Part shown: positions 60,401 through 64,000 of the stretch, piece after piece | Layout of the letters: each line of letters starts with the position of its first letter | Numbering within the stretch: position 1 is the stretch's first letter | Origin: Verrucomicrobiales bacterium | GTDB lineage: Bacteria > Verrucomicrobiota > Verrucomicrobiia > Limisphaerales > J093 | Assembly (NCBI GenBank): GCA_024233215.1 | Contig: JACKPW010000005.1 | Location: 287,370 to 351,369, forward strand | Direction of reading: 5' to 3' | DNA length: 64,000 nt | Position numbers and translations under genes: made by a program | The notes under the pieces: generated by a model | Database searches by the model: none | What the model was told of the DNA's origin: nothing | The model's input: only the letters and a program-made list of their open reading frames with translations

Positions 60401-61573
60401 CCACCGGCTTCCGCAGACCCGGAACCAGCCCGTTCCGTCGCGGAACCCCCAGCGGCGGAATCCGACCCCGTAATGCCATCCACTGACACTCCCGCAACCG
60501 GGGAACCCACCAACGTTCCTGAGACGGCGACAGTCGTCGAGGTCGCGGAAACTCCGGTGGCTTCCGAGGTTTCGGAACTCCCGGAGATCCTTGATCTTTC
60601 CGAGGTTCCCGGAACCGAGCAACCCGATCCCGGACCGGACGCCGAGCCAAAGGTGGAGGAAAAGCCGGAAGCGGAACCCAATTCCGCTCCCAAGCCCTCC
60701 GAACCCGAACCCACATCCGAACCCAGCGCCGAGCCCACATCCGAACCCGTTGCCACCAGGAAACAGGCCAAACGGAAGGCGGCACGGAAACCCCGGCCCC
60801 AGGCCGAAACCGTGAGTCCGCAGGAACTCCTCCCCGGTTTCACCCGGCCACCGGTGGTGGCCGAGACGCCGGATTCCAGCGACAGCGAAGGTCGCCCGGT
60901 CGACCTGGCGGAGGTGGCATCGCAAATGGGGGTGTCGCCCGCGGAGGCTTCGGAACGGCTGGCAACCTATGTGGAAAGCCAGCGACGGGCCCTGCGCGAC
61001 CTGCGCGAGGCGTTGGAGGACGAGAACGAGGCGGAAGCACGGGCCCTGGCCCATGCCATCGCCGAGGCGGCGGGCGATCACGGCGCCCCCGATCTGCGGC
61101 GCCTGGCCAAAACCGTCGAACTCGCCGTCCGCTTCCACGAAGCCCACCTGCCCGCGATGCTTGGGGAGCTTGAGACCGAGGCCGACCGCGTGTTTGCCGC
61201 GCTCGAACAACTGGCCGCAGAAGACCCGGCGCCGGAACCCAAGGCCAAGGCCAACACCGAGTCCGAGCCCAAGCCCGAGCCCGAATTGGAACCGGAACCG
61301 AAACGGGAACCGGAACCGGAGCCCGAAGCAGCGCCTGAACCGCCGGCAGCCCTCACCCTTTCCACCGCCGGCCGCGAGGTCCTGGAGCACCTCGCCGACT
61401 TGCTGGAGGAGGAGGAAGCCGAAGGGGCCGCCGAGGCGTTGGAAGCGCTCCTGGGCCAGCCGTTGCCCGAGGATCTCAAGGAAAGTCTCGTGGAGGTGAA
61501 AGGCCTGATCGCGGAGGCGGAACTCCCGGAAGCCGAAGCCCTGGTGCGCGGCTGGCTGGAACGACTCGGCTGA
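57446..61573 (+). CDS. Membrane CHASE/PAS sensor ending in an Hpt-like domain, no kinase
   Basis: 1375 residues from ATG at 57446 (MSDASPAKPAQQAGPQPVDA). Membrane spans at about 50-70 (LIVLAAGLVLTAGIVSLLVSY) and 288-312 enclose a 215-residue CHASE-like periplasmic region with many hydrophobic strands. Four PAS-like units follow between 330 and 960, including FPDAVILTKPDGRIVAVNEATESLCGYTRSELLGR, PLWVGGPVQNFTGYSATECLAMSDYPFPLIHEDD, and EIGVWDWDLASGRNMWDERMLRLF. After a Pro/Glu-rich linker (960-1170) comes a helical domain with His1203 in LAHAIAEAAGDHGAPDLRRLAKTVE, resembling an Hpt box. No HisKA, HATPase, GGDEF or EAL domain is visible. The C-terminal 70 residues form another helical region. 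Confidence 0.7.
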   Translation: MSDASPAKPAQQAGPQPVDAPAESPFRTASGRGVFLGGGVGWNGARRRALIVLAAGLVLTAGIVSLLVSYQRAKQENTMDMVAVRHATDLHNHLTGAVAALYTSVTWVLEGNGQVPNFEHYADVLLHAYRGVLGLDLAPDAVVQHVVPEGLLGPLKGRNLLHEPALSAAASGATASRNLYFGEPALLATNTPAITARLPVLLRGNNGAQGFWGLVGAYIGLDDALRAARIDQLPALGYRYSLVTLGADDVPATRLSGEGTYPADATRQAIHLPGLTLQLAIWPRASAASVAWILLLALPGIAISLLAAAFVGALGQTRQANASALRALADSGRAGERFRRLLASFPDAVILTKPDGRIVAVNEATESLCGYTRSELLGRPLGLLLPAADAGAEGDQPGLQLGVTGGLLPVRHKEGRQFAVLVQVGRLAGDGGEDALLCHVLRRPDRAASAEALAETAAPSAEEVFQASPVAQLLLDEELQIAEANVAAAGLLGVRSREVLTRRRVKEFVPAVQEDGSESQTLITRQADVCQRDGAAAFDLTLEINGQAVPVAVSLVRLSGEPVLLLAVLERRPESDEAERRLADVETQLLAVTDGLRDWEAWIGLEGQPLWVGGPVQNFTGYSATECLAMSDYPFPLIHEDDRGRVREALLSALQGTSGSHLEFRVTRKDGQIRRVAMSWRPTLDRRRRPLGYRTSIRDVAHARAAEPGPLSEEKRDTLELALEGAEIGVWDWDLASGRNMWDERMLRLFELTPAEFAQSHDAWRRRLHPDDVDRVETAIQAALEEVGSYEVEHRIVLPDGRERSLASRGHLLRDASGKPERLIGVTWDITPLRQTEEAIRHDQALLRSLLETTAGLVHVKDKTGRYLFVNRAWAGCFDLDPDSVAGRTDDALLPPDLAAHLAAADRSVAEKLQPDQQIEVLEVAGKPQRFLFERFPMLDGGERLYALVSIATLLPDEPSDVPPPPPPGEPVAPIPADDEAAAPEPPASADPEPARSVAEPPAAESDPVMPSTDTPATGEPTNVPETATVVEVAETPVASEVSELPEILDLSEVPGTEQPDPGPDAEPKVEEKPEAEPNSAPKPSEPEPTSEPSAEPTSEPVATRKQAKRKAARKPRPQAETVSPQELLPGFTRPPVVAETPDSSDSEGRPVDLAEVASQMGVSPAEASERLATYVESQRRALRDLREALEDENEAEARALAHAIAEAAGDHGAPDLRRLAKTVELAVRFHEAHLPAMLGELETEADRVFAALEQLAAEDPAPEPKAKANTESEPKPEPELEPEPKREPEPEPEAAPEPPAALTLSTAGREVLEHLADLLEEEEAEGAAEALEALLGQPLPEDLKESLVEVKGLIAEAELPEAEALVRGWLERLG

Positions 61574-61697
61574 GGCCCCGCCGCCAATGGAGGGCCGAGT
61601 TACACGAGGCCCTGACTTGATTCCAGGGACTCGCATAGCTCGTCCCTCCAAGGAGGGTTCCTGGTCCCATTGCGGGCGCAATCGCGAGCGGGCTCCC

Positions 61698-61764
61698 CAT
61701 GAACCGAGCGACGGGTTCAGTTCTGCAGCTATTGACGGCGCTCTCTCTGTCAAGAGTGAGAACC
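61698..61764. repeat. Double-stem repeat element, copy C (degenerate)
   Basis: Starts with the same catgaaccgagcg as copies A and B. Inner stem ttgacgg (61732-61738)/ctgtcaa (61747-61753) retains 7 pairs including one G-T; the pair A61735-T61750 replaces G-C of copy A, another compensatory change. The outer stem is shortened to ggttc (61714-61718)/gaacc (61760-61764). It is immediately 3-prime of the tRNA-Ser gene. Confidence 0.75.
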
Positions 61765-61781
61765 ATTTCACCTGTGAAATG
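61764..61781 (-). terminator. Hairpin following tRNA-Ser
   Basis: catttcac (61764-61771)/gtgaaatg (61774-61781), 8 bp with a 2-nt loop, 6 nt beyond the tRNA 3-prime end on the minus strand. Probably the end of the tRNA transcript. Confidence 0.5.
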
Positions 61782-61787
61782 GGAAGA

Positions 61788-61877
61788 TGGCGGAAGGGGA
61801 GGGATTCGAACCCCCGATAGCCTTGCGACTACGCCTGATTTCGAGTCAGGTGCCTTCAACCACTCAGCCACCCTTCC
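61788..61877 (-). tRNA. tRNA-Ser (anticodon CGA), CCA encoded
   Basis: On the minus strand the acceptor 5-prime arm ggaaggg (from 61877) pairs with cccttcc near the 3-prime end, followed by discriminator G and encoded CCA (61788-61790). The anticodon loop ctcgaaa contains CGA; the T arm has ggttcgaatcc. A long variable arm (between anticodon and T arms) is as expected for serine tRNAs; 90 nt in all. Confidence 0.95.
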
Positions 61878-61983
61878 CGCCGATGTGTCGGCGATCTGGG
61901 GAGCAGATCAGCCGGGAATTGTGATCGCACGGGCGGGCGACGCTGGCAAGCGCAATTGGCGGTGTGACGCGACGATCGGCTTC

Positions 61984-62041
61984 GTAGCGCAGATTTCCAA
62001 ATCTGCCGTATCGCCGATTTCCCAATCGGCAGAACTCCCGA
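61984..62041. repeat. GTAGC-type repeat unit with two hairpins
   Basis: gtagcgcagatttcc... with stems gcagattt (61989-61996)/aaatctgc (61999-62006) and gccgatt (62013-62019)/aatcggc (62024-62030). Same family as 15607 and 30535, but with a single visible unit. The remainder of the 61878-62265 spacer has a further 7-bp palindrome (cagcctc/gaggctg near 62095) and no gene. Confidence 0.65.
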
Positions 62042-62265
62042 ACCGTCGCGAGCCCAACCGGATTGGGAACTTCACGACCCGGCAGACGTGCCAGCAGCCT
62101 CCGCGAGGCTGCGAGGGACTGGCAGTCGCCCGGCTGCGTTCGTCCAACCCGGAAAGCGTCGAGAGAGCGAACCGCCGGGGCGCGACCCATCGTCAATCCC
62201 GGCCACACCCTGAGGGATGACCACCTGCTCCACGCGGGATGATCCCCCCGAAGCCCGAGCCTTGA

Positions 62266-62787
62266 TCAACCGGTGGAGCCGGTGGAGCCGAGGGCTTCCA
62301 TGATGGTCGCCAAGGGCAGGAACAGTTGCAGAGGCTGTTCCGGGAGTGGGGTGAAGCCGAACCGTTGATACCAGGCGCGGGCCGTTTCGTCCTTGGCGTC
62401 AACGAACAACCCGATGCCTCCCGCGGAGGCATGCACTTCCACCACCTTCTCCATCGCGGCCACCAGTAGGAGCCGGCCCAGACCTTGCCCCTGGCGGTCG
62501 CGGGCCACTGCCAAGCGACCCAGCTTCAGCGCCGGCACGTCACGGGGCAGCCTTCGGGCCAGCTCGCGAGGCAGGTCCTCCCCGTGGGCCTGACAGAGGT
62601 TCAAGGTGAAGTAGCCCAGCACCGGACGCGGCGTCGGCGCCGTCTCGTTGACCAGCACGAACGTCCGTGAAATCCCTTTCCGTGCGTGTTGCCCAGCCGT
62701 CTGGCGCAAATACAGGTCCAGCGGTGGGCTGCCACAGGAGAATGTCTCCCGGTCGTGGGCGGCCGACAGTGGTTCAATCCGATGCAC
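62266..62787 (-). CDS. GNAT acetyltransferase toxin (TacT-type)
   Basis: 173 residues. N-terminus RIEPLSAAHDRETFSCGSPPLDLYLRQTA is the TacT/AtaT opening; the acetyl-CoA site is VARDRQGQGLGRLLLVAAM. This type acetylates aminoacyl-tRNA to stop translation. Start lies inside the antitoxin gene (14-nt overlap), so expression is coupled. The neighbouring antitoxin is of the TacA (DUF1778) type, as expected. Confidence 0.88.
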   Translation of the reverse strand: MHRIEPLSAAHDRETFSCGSPPLDLYLRQTAGQHARKGISRTFVLVNETAPTPRPVLGYFTLNLCQAHGEDLPRELARRLPRDVPALKLGRLAVARDRQGQGLGRLLLVAAMEKVVEVHASAGGIGLFVDAKDETARAWYQRFGFTPLPEQPLQLFLPLATIMEALGSTGSTG

Positions 62788-63061
62788 GGACCTTCTGGCG
62801 ATGGGCTGCGACCGCCTGCTTCAGCCGGGCGTTCGGACGTGGGGGGCGATCGAGCATGGAGAACACCTTTGCCGCGTCACGGCGGGAGAGGCGCAGCAGG
62901 TTCTCGCGCTCCAGCACCCGCTGGGCCTCCGCGAATCCTGCCTGAACCAGAAACTGGTTCAACGTGGCTCCCTGGAGCTGAGCCGCCTCTTCCAGGGTGG
63001 CGCGGAGTTCCGCGGGAACGCGGGCGGTGATGCGGGTCCTGTCGTCAACTGCTGCAGGCAT
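62774..63061 (-). CDS. TacA-type (DUF1778) antitoxin
   Basis: 95 residues from the start at 63061 (MPAAVDDRTRITARVPAELR). A ribbon-helix-helix N-terminus (RITARVPAELRATLEEAAQLQGATLNQFLVQAGF) is followed by the Arg-rich toxin-binding tail (LRLSRRDAAKVFSMLDRPPRPN). Precedes and overlaps the GNAT toxin gene by 14 nt. Expected autorepressor; no operator was identified. Confidence 0.88.
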   Translation of the reverse strand: MPAAVDDRTRITARVPAELRATLEEAAQLQGATLNQFLVQAGFAEAQRVLERENLLRLSRRDAAKVFSMLDRPPRPNARLKQAVAAHRQKVRASD

Positions 63062-63608
63062 GTCATGTCCTTTCCGGTGCCATTGTGACACCACCCTGCG
63101 CCACAACCGCTCGGAAAGCAAGCCGGACGACCACTCCGCTTGGATGCTGACTGCCGGCGCGGGCAGCGGGATGAACGCGGGGTTTCCTGATCGCGCAATC
63201 CCGTGGAGTCGAAAGGGGGGCTCGCGTGAAATCGCCCCTGACGAGCCTGGCGGCTTTGGCTTGGGGTTCCGGTGCGGGCGACTCCCCGCACGCCGCCGCC
63301 TGCCCAAGCGAACCTCATCGCCGCGAGCCGGAGGAAGCACTCGTGGCGATGCCCTCGCAGGCGGCGGCGTGTGAGGTAAGGGGGTTAACAGGAGCACCGG
63401 AACCCCAAGCAGGAGAGCCAGGCGGCCGAACCGCCCGAGGTCCGGGCCGTCGGATTGTCGCTTCCCGTGAGTCGGGGCGTCTGGGGTGGGGCGGCGGGTT
63501 GGCGCCAATCCGCACGCCAGCGGCAGCGCGGGCGGGCGGGCGCCAGCCCGTCCGCCTTCCTTGTCTATCCCTCACAAGTGCGACAGGAAGGGGGAGGAGG
63601 GAGTCGTC
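63062..63608. other. 547-nt spacer with a long stem-loop, no gene seen
   Basis: Between the divergently read TacA antitoxin and the Rep-like gene. Apart from the stem-loop at 63259-63410 I see no convincing coding frame, and the open frames here have no recognisable similarity. Confidence 0.5.
63259..63410. repeat. 152-nt imperfect stem-loop upstream of HUH Rep gene
   Basis: Three nested arms: gcttggggttccggtgc (63259-63275) with 63394-63410, perfect 17 bp; cacgccgccgcctgc (63289-63303) with 63357-63371, perfect 15 bp; catcgccgcgag (63316-63327) with 63340-63351, 12 bp with one G-T. Terminal loop 63328-63339. Such a structure 200 nt upstream of an HUH protein resembles a rolling-circle origin or an element end. 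Confidence 0.8.
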
Positions 63609-64000
63609 ATGAACGGGGACGGCATCTCCAGCGGGGCCAAGAAATCGGCGGAATGCGTGATGTGGCAGGTTCTGGAATGGTGTGTGAAATGGCCCTGGCG
63701 GGTGGTGCTGGTGACGCTGACCGAGGCCACGCAACTGGAAGACTTGGAGGAGTTCCAAAGGCAATGGCGCAACCTGACCCGCCGGGAATTGCTGCAGTTG
63801 TTCGTGCGCGTCATCGCCGTGTGGGAACGGCAACGGAACGGCCGGCTCCACTGGCACATGGTCGCCCTCTGCAGGCCGGGGGTGGATGTCCGAACCGGCA
63901 CCGACGTTGCCCTGATCCGGGCCACCGGAGGCCGACGGGGTGCCAACCGCGATCTCCGTGCGATCTGGGAACGGGTCCGGACCTGGAAGAGTTACGGGTT
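63609..64000 (+). CDS. HUH-type Rep/rolling-circle initiator-like protein (partial, C-terminus beyond window)
   Basis: 130 codons visible from ATG at 63609, preceded by a strong purine-rich site (ggaggaggg, 8 nt upstream). Motif I-like strand RVVLVTLTEAT (residues 31-41) and motif II with the His-hydrophobic-His pair, HWHMVALC at 81-88 (H81, H83), match rolling-circle Rep proteins and HUH nucleases. The catalytic Tyr would lie further on, outside the window. HUH enzymes nick single-stranded DNA at hairpins; a 152-nt stem-loop is just upstream. Could be a plasmid/phage-type Rep or an IS91/IS605-like transposase relative. Confidence 0.75.
   Translation, partial: MNGDGISSGAKKSAECVMWQVLEWCVKWPWRVVLVTLTEATQLEDLEEFQRQWRNLTRRELLQLFVRVIAVWERQRNGRLHWHMVALCRPGVDVRTGTDVALIRATGGRRGANRDLRAIWERVRTWKSYG

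Noticed and set aside
61698..61764. CRISPR array
   Set aside because: Repeats are few, dispersed over 44 kb and not regularly spaced; no cas genes.
58166..61771. 1201-codon open frame on the minus strand antisense to the PAS gene
   Set aside because: Composed of repeated G/F/L/R-rich sequence mirroring the Pro/Glu-rich and PAS regions of the plus strand; no start site, family motif or signal; a by-product of high GC.
63259..63410. Integron attC site
   Set aside because: The long nested arms look superficially similar, but no integrase, cassette array or RYYYAAC core is visible.

Overview
The window is GC-rich, densely coded bacterial DNA, most like Verrucomicrobiota (Pedosphaera/Limisphaera-type lineages). 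That is an inference from gene content: a type II secretion operon with a two-piece secretin, several secreted Gfo/Idh/MocA oxidoreductases, a large TonB system, and intergenic spacers full of short palindromic repeats. No rRNA or CRISPR array is present; the only RNA gene seen is a tRNA-Ser.

Layout. 1-3629 (minus): lipid-transport ABC operon (STAS-MlaE permease, MlaF ATPase, MlaD/MCE protein, PqiC-like lipoprotein cut by the window edge). 3901-8922 (minus): two secreted proteins, one fusing a Gfo/Idh/MocA domain to a sialidase-like propeller, the other an unrecognised TIM-barrel protein. 9218-11177: antitoxin, a ParE-type toxin fused to an unknown domain, and a metallophosphoesterase, followed by a second ParE remnant. 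11685-21116: catabolic island with PhnW-like aminotransferase, saccharopine-dehydrogenase-like protein and organophosphate-type MFS carrier on minus, and PuuA-like glutamine synthetase, aldehyde dehydrogenase, Fe-dependent alcohol dehydrogenase and class I amidotransferase/hydrolase on plus. 21217-30517: an OmpR/PhoB-type response regulator whose phospho-acceptor Asp is Glu, divergent from a DUF3450-TtpC/ExbB-ExbB-ExbD-TonB-TPR-receptor system. 30680-34901: frr, pyrH, an RluA-RlmI fusion, and an ArnD homologue lacking its metal ligands. 34979-40700: nuoJKLMN. 40876-42105: Tat-exported Gfo/Idh/MocA protein. 42322-55415 (minus): type II secretion operon from a small secreted Gln/Gly-rich protein through GspE, F, G, H, I, J, K, L, M and C to a secretin divided into two proteins. 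55593-57173: CII-like DNA-binding protein and xylose-isomerase relative. 57446-61573: large CHASE/PAS protein ending in an Hpt-like domain without kinase. 61788-64000: tRNA-Ser, a TacA/TacT toxin-antitoxin pair, and a 152-nt stem-loop upstream of an HUH Rep-like gene that leaves the window.

How parts may work together. The plus-strand enzymes of the 11.7-21.1 kb island match the logic of a gamma-glutamyl route (ligate glutamate to an amine, oxidise alcohol to aldehyde to acid, hydrolyse glutamate off); PhnW and the OPA-type carrier point to an aminophosphonate or amino-alcohol. Direct 7-nt repeats at 11-nt spacing, the classic PhoB/OmpR site form, lie upstream of both the carrier gene and the response regulator/TonB operon, so the regulator, outer-membrane uptake and catabolic genes could form one regulon. 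This is inference from sequence pattern only.

Intergenic DNA holds at least three repeat families: (1) a ~92-nt double-stem element in three copies with compensatory base-pair changes; (2) inverted pairs of a GTAGC...GCTAC hairpin unit; (3) ~27-34-nt arms built of tandem 9-11-nt units, facing each other across spacers.
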